A stretch of DNA of 9,902 nt from an uncultured Eubacteriales bacterium (GCA_902760765.1 CACWHO010000037.1:1-9902); one strand, 5' to 3'; numbered from the stretch's first letter, positions 1 through 5,601 are shown. Notes: a model not told the origin generated them from the letters alone. Made by a program: numbers and translations.

Positions 1-3
1 TTA

Positions 4-36
4 AAATTCTTTAAATATATTATCATAATAAGAGGT
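4..36 (+). repeat. 33-base element, copy A
   Basis: This segment aligns without gaps to 9524-9556, matching at 29 of 33 positions by direct reading. It starts with AAATTCT and ends in TAATAAGAGGT. In the second copy the segment includes a TATAAT box; here the corresponding hexamer is TATATT (16-21). The match could be a shared regulatory site, a shared promoter type, or chance similarity in AT-rich DNA. The length and lack of gaps make chance less likely. Confidence 0.5.
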
Positions 37-156
37 TTAAGGCAATATTTAAGGTATCAAAAAAATAAATTAATTTAGGCAAAACATTTAATATATTAAC
101 AAATTTTACATTTTTTAATATCAATATAAAATAAATAAAAATTTAGGTCTAAAATA

Positions 157-185
157 TTGCATATTTTAATATTCTAGTATATAAT
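157..185 (+). promoter_or_regulatory. Candidate sigma-A promoter for the DAACS transporter
   Basis: A -35-like TTGCAT at 157-162 is followed, after 17 bases, by a perfect TATAAT at 180-185. The predicted start near 192 leaves an untranslated leader of about 70 bases before the ATG at 266. A second TATAAT at 203-208 has no acceptable -35 box at the right distance. In this AT-rich DNA perfect -10 boxes also occur by chance, so confidence is moderate. Confidence 0.45.
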
Positions 186-265
186 GAAAAAAATCCTTGA
201 GATATAATTATAACTCGAGTTGCCTTAATTAATTGTTCATAGTATTTGAACGGGAAGGTAGTATT

Positions 266-1525
266 ATGAAAAAAATTTTATCAAATTACAAGGCTACAAT
301 TATTCTTTTAGTTGCTATAATTGTAGGATGTATCGTTGGATTAATTTTCAAAGAAAAAGCAACTATATTAAGTCCTTTAGGAGACTTATTTTTAAATCTA
401 TTATTAGTTATTATTGTACCACTTATTTTTTTAAACATTACGACAGCAATTTCAAAGATGAAACAACCCAAAAGATTAGGAAAAATTATTTTATCTATAG
501 TAGGAATTTTTGTTATTACTTCTCTTGTAGCAGTTTTGGTTGGCTTTCTTAGTACATATTTTGTAAAGCTTGTAAAACCAGAAGATGGAGAAAAAATAAA
601 AGCACAACTTGAACAGACAACAGATAGTGAAGAATCAAGTGAAGATGAAGATATGACAATTGCAGATAGAACTGTTAAACTTGTTTCTGTTAATGATTTT
701 TCAAAATTATTTTCAAGAGATAATATAATTGCATTATTGATATTTTCAATAATCGTTGGAATTGCAATAAATATGTCTGGAGAAAAGGCAGAGCCATTTA
801 GAAAGGTTTTGGAATCAGCAAATGATGTTATGACAAATATTGTAAAAATTATAATGTATTATGCACCAATTGGACTTGGTTGTTATATGGCTTCATTTAT
901 TGGAAGTTTTGGTAGTTCAATTGCAGTTGGATATTTAAAAACATTTGTAATATATCTAGTTGTTGCAATAGCATTTTATTTTATAGTTTATACTATTTAT
1001 GCTTTTATTGCTGGTGGAAAAACAGGGGTAAAAGCCTTTTGGAAAAATATATTTCCTGCAACAATCACAGCTTTAGGAACATGCTCAAGTGCAGCTTGCA
1101 TTCCTGTTAATATAGAAACAGCAAAGAAAATTGGCGTTTCAGATGATATTGCTGAGACAACAATACCACTTGGAACAAGTTTCCACAAAGATGGTTCAAT
1201 AATAGGCTCAATGTTTAAAATAATGTTTTTAGTTTGTTTATTTGGAACAAATGTTGGAACAGCAAGTGGAATATTTACAATTTTGGGTGTTGCATTACTT
1301 GCAAATCTTTTAATAACTGCAGTTCCAATAGGTGGAGGAACAATATCAGAAATGTTAATAATTTCTATGTTGGGTTTCCCTGTTGCAGCATTACCAATTT
1401 TAACAATAATAGCAACAATAATAGATGCACCAGCAACAGTCTTAAACGTTGTTGGAGATGATGCTTCTTCAATGATGGTTGCAAGAATAGTTGATGGCAA
1501 AAACTGGAATAAAACAAAAGATTAA
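266..1525 (+). CDS. DAACS-family cation-coupled amino/dicarboxylic acid symporter
   Basis: A membrane transporter of 419 residues that should import an amino acid or related anion with sodium or protons. Family hallmarks are visible. The HP1 hairpin is serine-rich (TCSSAACIP, residues 272-280). The TM7 loop reads FHKDG (306-310) where the family has NMDG. The HP2 tip is PIGGG (354-358). TM8 carries D387, N394 and D398, the last two matching the sodium-ligand Asn and Asp of archaeal GltPh. The arginine that holds the acidic side chain in glutamate/aspartate carriers is replaced by alanine (A390), so the substrate is probably not a plain acidic amino acid. An acidic loop at about residues 105-130 lies between early helices. 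The ATG at 266 is chosen because GGGAAGG lies 8 bases upstream; a TTG at 233 in the same frame has no such site. A strong terminator follows, so it is probably monocistronic. Confidence 0.87.
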   Translation: MKKILSNYKATIILLVAIIVGCIVGLIFKEKATILSPLGDLFLNLLLVIIVPLIFLNITTAISKMKQPKRLGKIILSIVGIFVITSLVAVLVGFLSTYFVKLVKPEDGEKIKAQLEQTTDSEESSEDEDMTIADRTVKLVSVNDFSKLFSRDNIIALLIFSIIVGIAINMSGEKAEPFRKVLESANDVMTNIVKIIMYYAPIGLGCYMASFIGSFGSSIAVGYLKTFVIYLVVAIAFYFIVYTIYAFIAGGKTGVKAFWKNIFPATITALGTCSSAACIPVNIETAKKIGVSDDIAETTIPLGTSFHKDGSIIGSMFKIMFLVCLFGTNVGTASGIFTILGVALLANLLITAVPIGGGTISEMLIISMLGFPVAALPILTIIATIIDAPATVLNVVGDDASSMMVARIVDGKNWNKTKD

Positions 1526-1560
1526 AAAAATTTAATAATAATAAAATAATAATAGATTAT

Positions 1561-1590
1561 AAAATCTCTGCTTGATTCGCAGAGATTTTT
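1561..1590 (+). terminator. Intrinsic terminator after the DAACS transporter
   Basis: An 11-bp perfect stem (arms 1561-1571 and 1579-1589, core ATCTCTGC/GCAGAGAT) with a 7-base loop ends in a run of five T. It lies 35 bases after the transporter stop codon. The next gene starts only 18 bases later with no promoter in between, so that gene depends on read-through or on a promoter within the hairpin region. Confidence 0.85.
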
Positions 1591-1607
1591 GTAAAACAGG
1601 AGAAAAA

Positions 1608-2192
1608 ATGAAACTAATATATATTATCGGAAAAAGTTCATCAGGAAAAGATACAATTTTTAATATTTTAAAAAAAGAATTAAATGTGAATACATATGTA
1701 ATGTACACGACCAGACCACAAAGAGACGGAGAAATTGATGGAATTACATATAATTTTGTAACAGATGAAAAAATGAAGGAATATATTAATGGTAAGGGAA
1801 AATATAAAGTTATAGAATATAGAACATACAATACTGTATTTGGACCATGGACTTATGCAACAATAGATGATGAACAATTTAAATCAAATAAAGATTTATT
1901 AATGATTGGAACTCTAGAATCTTATATAAAAATAGTTCGATTTTTTAAAGATAATAAAAATGTTGAAGTTGTACCAATATATGTAGAAGTACCAGACAAT
2001 ATAAGAATAAGAAGAGCATTAGAGAGGGAAGAAAATCAAAAAGAACCACATTATCTTGAAATGTGCAGAAGATTTATTGCAGATAGTGAAGATTTTTCTG
2101 AAGAAAATCTTAAAGAAGCTGGTATAACAAAAAGATTCCAAAATTTGGATTTAAATGAGTGCATTGGACAAATAAAAAAATATGTGTTATAA
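1608..2192 (+). CDS. Guanylate-kinase-like P-loop nucleotide kinase
   Basis: A cytoplasmic P-loop protein of 194 residues related to guanylate kinase, which transfers phosphate from ATP to GMP. The Walker A motif is GKSSSGKD (residues 8-15) with Asp where Ser or Thr is usual. The GMP-binding signature TTRPQRDGEIDG lies at 34-45, followed by a YNFV strand. The usual VHGxxYGT segment is replaced by EYRTYNTVFGPWTYAT (about 70-85), and the usual ExDxxG segment is not clear. A lid-like stretch rich in Arg (about 132-141) is present. It therefore looks like a divergent paralogue rather than the housekeeping gmk, and its substrate is uncertain. The ATG at 1608 is chosen because AGGAG lies at 1598-1602; an in-frame TTG at 1572 falls inside the terminator loop. 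Its last codons overlap the promoter of the downstream structured RNA. Confidence 0.72.
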   Translation: MKLIYIIGKSSSGKDTIFNILKKELNVNTYVMYTTRPQRDGEIDGITYNFVTDEKMKEYINGKGKYKVIEYRTYNTVFGPWTYATIDDEQFKSNKDLLMIGTLESYIKIVRFFKDNKNVEVVPIYVEVPDNIRIRRALEREENQKEPHYLEMCRRFIADSEDFSEENLKEAGITKRFQNLDLNECIGQIKKYVL

Positions 2193-2193
2193 T
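2165..2193 (+). promoter_or_regulatory. Strong extended -10 promoter for the OLE-like RNA
   Basis: TGGACA at 2165-2170 (one mismatch to TTGACA), a 17-base spacer, then TATAAT at 2188-2193, preceded by TG at 2185-2186 as an extended -10 element. The stop codon of the kinase gene (TAA, 2190-2192) lies inside the -10 box. The predicted start is near 2200, at the left edge of the structured non-coding region. This is the best-scoring promoter seen in the window by eye. Confidence 0.75.
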
Positions 2194-2725
2194 CAATACA
2201 GATGGTGCATTATTCTAGTCATACTTAAGTTTACGAGGGTGGGGCTAAAAATCCACTAAAGGGCATATCATTGAAGTTTCTTGTATGTGCGCGAAATGCC
2301 AGTTTTGTGTGTATTCAGGGAGTAAAGAAACTGGGGTAATATATAATGGCATATATATGATTCCCTAATTTCGCGGAGGCTTAAAAATTTTTTAAGTATA
2401 ACCTATGTTGAGTGCCAAGACACAAAATACATAGTGTAGCCTGTCTCGAGTGAGTATATTGGGAGTATTCATAAGAAGTATTTAATAATTTGGCCAATTG
2501 TTTTTTACTTGAATTACGAAATTATGCTTGCAAAAAAGACTAGTAAACTTAGCAAAGTATGTTAAGGAAAACTTCTAGAATGTTTGCTTTATCTATAAGC
2601 TTGAAAGTCTAAGGATTAAGGTACGGATTTTAGTGGCGATCTGGTGGCTAAAGTAATTTAGTTATTTTTCATAATCGGAAACGGCTATAACAGTAATGTT
2701 AAGCGAAAAATAGAGAAATTCAACC

Positions 2726-2757
2726 AGACCTAAACCGTAAAATTTACTTAGGTTTTT
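2726..2757 (+). terminator. 3'-proximal hairpin of the OLE-like RNA
   Basis: Arms AGACCTAA (2726-2733) and TTAGGTTT (2748-2755) form an 8-bp stem with one G-T pair, and a nested GTAAA/TTTAC can close the loop. It is followed by a short T run ending at 2757. It may be the terminal helix of the RNA or a weak first terminator. The left arm overlaps the ACCAGA segment that can pair with 2640-2645, so the two pairings may be alternatives. Confidence 0.45.
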
Positions 2758-2779
2758 ACCATCTTTAAATAGAAAATAT

Positions 2780-2812
2780 AGGGATTATGGGAAATTCTCA
2801 AATCCCTTTTTT
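2780..2812 (+). terminator. Intrinsic terminator between the OLE-like RNA and oapA
   Basis: AGGGATT (2780-2786) pairs with AATCCCT (2801-2807). The intervening bases continue the helix imperfectly (TGGGAA with TTCTCA), giving a long hairpin followed by six T (2807-2812). It would end the RNA at about 613 nt from the predicted start. Because the oapA start codon is only 26 bases on and no promoter lies between, oapA is probably expressed by read-through. Confidence 0.75.
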
Positions 2813-2838
2813 CATAAATATATTGAAAGGAAACAAAA

Positions 2839-3393
2839 ATGAGTAAAAAAAGTGATAATTCAAATACAAAGTGGGTTATAGAGTCATTTATAATTACATT
2901 TATATTATCATTGATATTTTCATATATTTCAACAAATGGGATATCTAGCTTGAATATTATACAGGCACTTATAATTCTAATTTTGGTTGTCTTTATAGGA
3001 ATTATTTTTGATATTGTTGGTGTTGCTGTAACAGTTGCAAATGAAGAAGAATTCCATGCAAAGGCAACGAAGAAGATAAAAGGCTCAAAAGACTCAATAA
3101 AACTTATAAAAAATGCTCCAAAGGTTGCAAATATTTGTGCTGATGTTATTGGTGACATTTGTGGAGTTTTAAGTGGTTCAATTAGTGCATTAGTAGCAAT
3201 TAAAATTGGGCAAGAATTAAACCTATCATTTAATATACAATTTATTTTAAGTGCATTAGTTTCAGCAATAACTGTTAGTGGAAAAGCTTATGGAAAGCGT
3301 ATCGCCAATGAAAATTCCACGGAAATTGTGCATAAGGTTGGGATTATTTTAAACAAATTTAACTTTAGAAAAGAAAAAAGTGTAAAAAAATAA
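2839..3393 (+). CDS. oapA: OapA-like membrane protein, OLE RNA partner
   Basis: A small integral membrane protein of 184 residues. About four hydrophobic helices are visible (roughly 12-31, 38-67, 100-123 and 129-148), with lysine-rich N- and C-terminal ends. The segment from about 58 to 120 (NEEEFHAKATKKIKGS, then KNAPKVA, then a helix) resembles the core of DUF21 domains found in CNNM/CorC-type magnesium transporters. A DxxxD motif (D102, D106) at the start of the third helix matches the conserved aspartate pair I recall for OapA. In species with OLE RNA, OapA binds the RNA and holds it at the membrane, and the pair is linked to stress tolerance. The position directly after the ~600-nt structured RNA supports this identity. 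AAAGGA (2826-2831) is the ribosome binding site. A plain DUF21-like protein unrelated to OLE is the main alternative. Confidence 0.78.
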   Translation: MSKKSDNSNTKWVIESFIITFILSLIFSYISTNGISSLNIIQALIILILVVFIGIIFDIVGVAVTVANEEEFHAKATKKIKGSKDSIKLIKNAPKVANICADVIGDICGVLSGSISALVAIKIGQELNLSFNIQFILSALVSAITVSGKAYGKRIANENSTEIVHKVGIILNKFNFRKEKSVKK

Positions 3394-3414
3394 TTCTTAA
3401 AATTTTAATTTAAA

Positions 3415-3444
3415 TTGAAATTCAATAAAATATTTTGCTATAAT
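3415..3444 (+). promoter_or_regulatory. Promoter for the SDR gene
   Basis: TTGAAA (3415-3420, one mismatch to consensus), an 18-base spacer, then TATAAT (3439-3444) with TG at 3436-3437 as an extended -10. The predicted start is near 3451, leaving about 55 bases of leader before the ATG at 3506. Confidence 0.6.
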
Positions 3445-3505
3445 TTTTTTATTTAAGTAAAAATTGTAAAAAATAAAATTGTTGAATAAAAGGATGTGAT
3501 TTAAT

Positions 3506-4207
3506 ATGAAAGTATTAATAACAGGTGCATCTTCTGGAATTGGAAGAGATATGGCAAAAGAACTTGCCAAAAGAAAATATGATTTAGTTTTGGTAGCAAG
3601 AAACAAAGAAAAATTAGAAGAAATACAACGTGAATTAAAAGATAAACGAAATGTAAATGTTGAGATTATACAGCTTGATATTAGCAATGAAGAAAATTGT
3701 ATAGAATTGCATAATAGAGTACAAGATGTGGATATCTTAATTAATAATGCAGGATTTGGAGATTGTGGAGATTTTGCAGAAACAGAGTTAGAAAAAGATT
3801 TAACAATGATAAAAACAAATATAATTGCACTTCATACATTAACAAAACTATATTTAAAAGATATGAAAAATAAGGCAACATATTATTCTACGAAAGCTTA
3901 TGTTGTAAGATTATCAGAATCTATAAGAGAAGAATTGAAAAAGGCAAATTCAAATGTACAAATTAGTATTTTGTGCCCAGGCCCTGTAAATACTAATTTT
4001 AATAAAGTAGCAAATGTTAGATTTGATATGAAATCACGTACAAGTGAGCAGGTAGCTAAGTATGCAATAGAAAAATTTTTAAATGGTAAATTTAGAATTA
4101 TTCCTGGATTTGATGTTAAACTTGGAATATTTTTTGCTAAATTATTGCCAAGTAGTTTAATGGCAAAAATAACATATAATGTTCAAAAAAGGAAATTGTA
4201 TAGATAA
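3506..4207 (+). CDS. Short-chain dehydrogenase/reductase with internal deletion
   Basis: A classical SDR of 233 residues, where relatives are about 255-260. The NAD(P)-binding TGASSGIG (6-13), ARNKEKL (31-37, Arg favouring NADPH), LDIS (57-60), NNAG (80-83), catalytic Asn in TN (105), YYSTK (126-130) and PGPV (158-161) are all present. The stretch between helix 4 (LKDM, 117-120) and YYSTK is almost absent: only about four residues remain where the family has a strand ending in the catalytic serine (usually N-V-A/G-S-x-A) and a following loop. The loss is in frame, about 20-25 codons, with the junction near 3866-3877. The product would lack the Ser of the Ser-Tyr-Lys triad and the central strand, so it is probably inactive or misfolded. 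It has its own promoter and a ribosome binding site (AAAGGATGTGAT). The substrate is unknown. Confidence 0.8.
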   Translation: MKVLITGASSGIGRDMAKELAKRKYDLVLVARNKEKLEEIQRELKDKRNVNVEIIQLDISNEENCIELHNRVQDVDILINNAGFGDCGDFAETELEKDLTMIKTNIIALHTLTKLYLKDMKNKATYYSTKAYVVRLSESIREELKKANSNVQISILCPGPVNTNFNKVANVRFDMKSRTSEQVAKYAIEKFLNGKFRIIPGFDVKLGIFFAKLLPSSLMAKITYNVQKRKLYR

Positions 4208-4225
4208 TCTATGCAATTTTTTTTT
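4193..4225 (+). terminator. Intrinsic terminator overlapping the SDR stop codon
   Basis: AAATTGTATAGAT and ATCTATGCAATTT form an almost perfect stem (one T-G pair) around a tiny loop, followed by a long T run to 4225. The SDR stop codon (TAA, 4205-4207) sits at the loop. It separates the SDR from the convergent mtnN remnant. Confidence 0.8.
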
Positions 4226-4282
4226 GTAAGTATATATTGATACAATAAAAAGTAAAATATTCCAGACTTAATGGAAATATAT

Positions 4283-4959
4283 TTATTCTTTACAGGTTTT
4301 TATTAATTCCTTTAAAATTTTCGCAGACTGTTTTGATGCTACTTCAAGATATTTTCTAAAATCAACTTTATTATTGCCATTAGGTGTATCTGAAATTCCT
4401 CTAATTACTAAAAAAGGAATTTTATCTAAGAAACATACCTTTCCGGATTAGCACAAAAAGTATCTGCTGTTGCAATTGTGCCCACTATAGCTTTATAGTT
4501 ATCATCTTTTAGGCTCTCTTTATTACTTGAATTTGATTCTATATTACAGTTTTCTATGTTTTCAATTACTTCTTTGCAATTTTTAATTAGTTCTTTATCA
4601 CAATAAAAATATTTTCCAAGCTTTCCAATTTGACCTTTTTCATATCCAAGACTAGATATATCAAAGTCATATTGGACTAATTTATCAGCAATTACAATAT
4701 CTTTTACGTTTAAAAATTCATCTACTGCACCTGCGGAACCAACATTTATTAATTTGTTTATTTTATAATTGTCAATTATAATTTGCGAAGTTCTTGCAGC
4801 ATTTACTTTCCCTTCACCACATTGTACAAGTACACAATTTTTGCCTTCAATAATTCCTTTATAAAAATTCAAATTAAAAATATTTTTTTCTTCAATATCT
4901 ACCATCAATTTTTTTATTTCATTCATTTCTTTTTCTTCTGCTGCAATAATTCCTATCAT
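4283..4959 (-). pseudogene. mtnN: Broken 5'-methylthioadenosine/SAH nucleosidase (mtnN)
   Basis: MTA/SAH nucleosidase cleaves the glycosidic bond of methylthioadenosine and S-adenosylhomocysteine to recycle methionine and remove quorum-signal precursors. The first 177 codons (4959 down to 4426) begin MIGIIAAEEKEM, with the catalytic Glu in AAEEKEM, then VNVGSAGA-like LINVGSAGAV and GTIATADTF, and then stop after NPERYVS. In another frame, 4438 down to 4283 encodes the missing C-terminus: VCFLDKIPFLVIRGISD (catalytic Asp included), then DFRKYLEVASKQSAKIL and a stop. The segment between NPE and VCFLD, which in intact proteins holds the VEMEGAAIA motif that binds the ribose and base, is gone: roughly 25 codons, with a length not divisible by three. 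A functional enzyme is unlikely. Start ATG at 4959 is preceded by AAGGAG and a good promoter. An assembly or read error cannot be excluded. Confidence 0.82.
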
Positions 4960-5013
4960 ATTAGTTCTCCTTAATTATTTTCCTCTTTGATTTAATGTTA
5001 ATTAATATGTAAA

Positions 5014-5042
5014 ATTATATCATTTGATATTAAAAATTACAA
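5014..5042 (-). promoter_or_regulatory. Extended -10 promoter for mtnN
   Basis: Read on the minus strand: TTGTAA (5042-5037), 17 bases, then TATAAT (5019-5014), preceded by TGA to give TGN-TATAAT. The predicted start near 5007 leaves about 48 bases before the ATG at 4959, with AAGGAG at about 4972-4967. The promoter remains intact although the gene is broken, which points to recent damage. Confidence 0.6.
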
Positions 5043-5136
5043 TAATTTGGCTTGATTTTTACTTTACATTGTCAAATAATTTTTGAAAATAAATTTGTTA
5101 TCAGCATAAAATAAGCATAAAAATAAACCAAAAGAC

Positions 5137-5165
5137 TTGACAAATAAACAGAAATGGTGTAAAGT
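5137..5165 (+). promoter_or_regulatory. Promoter for the ylxM-ffh cluster
   Basis: A perfect TTGACA (5137-5142), a 17-base spacer, and TAAAGT (5160-5165, four of six matches to TATAAT). The predicted start near 5172 gives a leader of about 50 bases to the ylxM ATG. It is the only good promoter found ahead of the translation gene cluster. Confidence 0.6.
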
Positions 5166-5223
5166 ATATTAGCATTACATTTTTACAGTTTGTCATTTTT
5201 ATTTTTTTAAAGGAAAAACAATT

Positions 5224-5562
5224 ATGGAAAAGAATGTTAAAATAAGTATTTTATGTGATTTATATGGAAATTTATTAACAAAAAAACAATTTGAATTTTT
5301 AAATGATTATTATAATAATGATTTAACATTATCTGAAATTGCAGAAAATAAAAAAATTACTAGACAAGCGGTAAGAGATAATATAATTAAAGGAGAAAAG
5401 AAGCTTCTTGAATATGAAACAAAATTAAAATTCATGAAAAAAACTATGAATCAAGAAAAAGTATTTAAAGAAGTTGTAAAAGAACTCTCTGAAATTGAAA
5501 AGGATTCAAAAGATAAAAGAATTACCACAATTAAAGCAAAAATTGAGGACTTGATTATTTAG
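5224..5562 (+). CDS. ylxM: YlxM-family SRP-associated helix-turn-helix protein
   Basis: A basic, helical protein of 112 residues. Residues 1-65 match the YlxM/p13 family: LYGNLLTKKQFEFLNDYYNNDLTLSEIAENKKITRQAVRDNI is a sigma-70 region-4-like helix-turn-helix, with the recognition helix at about 45-55 (TRQAVRDNI). The charged C-terminal part (about 66-112) looks coiled-coil forming. YlxM proteins are encoded directly before ffh in many Firmicutes and associate with the signal recognition particle; the streptococcal homologue modulates SRP GTPase activity. Here it lies 39 bases before ffh in the same direction and is preceded by AAAGGA and a promoter, so the two are probably cotranscribed. Length is typical. 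Confidence 0.9.
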   Translation: MEKNVKISILCDLYGNLLTKKQFEFLNDYYNNDLTLSEIAENKKITRQAVRDNIIKGEKKLLEYETKLKFMKKTMNQEKVFKEVVKELSEIEKDSKDKRITTIKAKIEDLII

Positions 5563-5601
5563 TTAAACAAATGAAAAATGTTTAAAACAAGGAGGTAAAA
5601 A

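Larger units (their letters stand above)
1..265. other. AT-rich leader before the DAACS transporter
   Basis: No plausible gene is seen in these 265 bases. The stretch is extremely AT-rich. Two things stand out. A 33-base segment (4-36) closely matches one before feoA near the right end of the window (see the repeat entries), and a sigma-A-like promoter lies at 157-185. No riboswitch fold was recognised. The leader between the predicted transcription start (about 192) and the ATG at 266 contains a small palindrome, ACTCGAGT, at about 213-220. What precedes position 1 is unknown, so the 33-base segment could belong to a promoter region of this gene or to the end of the gene upstream. Confidence 0.6.
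2200..2812 (+). ncRNA. ole: Probable OLE RNA (ornate large extremophilic RNA)
   Basis: About 613 bases with no credible coding frame, visibly less AT-rich than other intergenic DNA and bounded by its own promoter and terminator. Direct reading finds nested and long-range complementary segments: CGCGAAAT (2290-2297) with ATTTCGCG (2368-2375); inside it CCAGTTT (2299-2305) with AAACTGG (2328-2334); AGGCT (2377-2381) with AGCCT (2438-2442) enclosing CTATGT (2403-2408) with ACATAG (2429-2434); TCTGGT (2640-2645) with ACCAGA (2723-2728); and TATTTTTC (2663-2670) with GAAAAATA (2705-2712). OLE RNAs are about 600 nt, sit directly upstream of the gene for their membrane partner OapA, and bind it at the membrane. 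Both the length and the downstream protein match. RNase P, tmRNA, 6S and group II intron hallmarks were looked for and not found. Exact ends are inferred from the promoter and terminator; no covariance search could be run. Confidence 0.75.

Noticed and set aside
233..265. TTG start for the DAACS transporter at 233
   Set aside because: The extra 11 residues are not typical of the family and no ribosome binding site precedes it; the ATG at 266 has one.
997..1500. 167-codon open frame on the minus strand inside the DAACS gene
   Set aside because: It is antisense to well conserved transporter motifs and has no start signal or similarity to any family I know.
1572..1607. TTG start for the kinase at 1572
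   Set aside because: It lies within the loop of the intrinsic terminator and the P-loop strand begins naturally at the ATG at 1608, which has AGGAG upstream.
2200..2760. RNase P RNA, tmRNA, 6S RNA, group II intron or a large phage-type RNA
   Set aside because: No RNase P core motifs, no tRNA-like ends or tag frame, no group II domain V, and length and downstream OapA-like gene fit OLE better.
2748..3158. 136-codon open frame on the minus strand opposite oapA
   Set aside because: It is a shadow of oapA: the plus-strand protein has family features, a ribosome binding site and context, while the minus frame gives a composition-driven sequence without recognisable domain or start signal.
3394..3440. 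Self-complementary AATTT-rich stretch after oapA as a terminator
   Set aside because: No stable stem with a following T run can be drawn with confidence; the area is simply A/T rich and holds the SDR promoter.
4426..4959. A complete short nucleosidase of 177 residues
   Set aside because: The missing C-terminal part is readable in another frame immediately after the stop, so this is a broken gene and not a natural short form.
5091..5125. Near-direct repeat AGCATAAAA at about 5103 and 5114 as an operator or CRISPR-like repeat
   Set aside because: Only two short AT-rich copies, with no spacing or symmetry to support a function.
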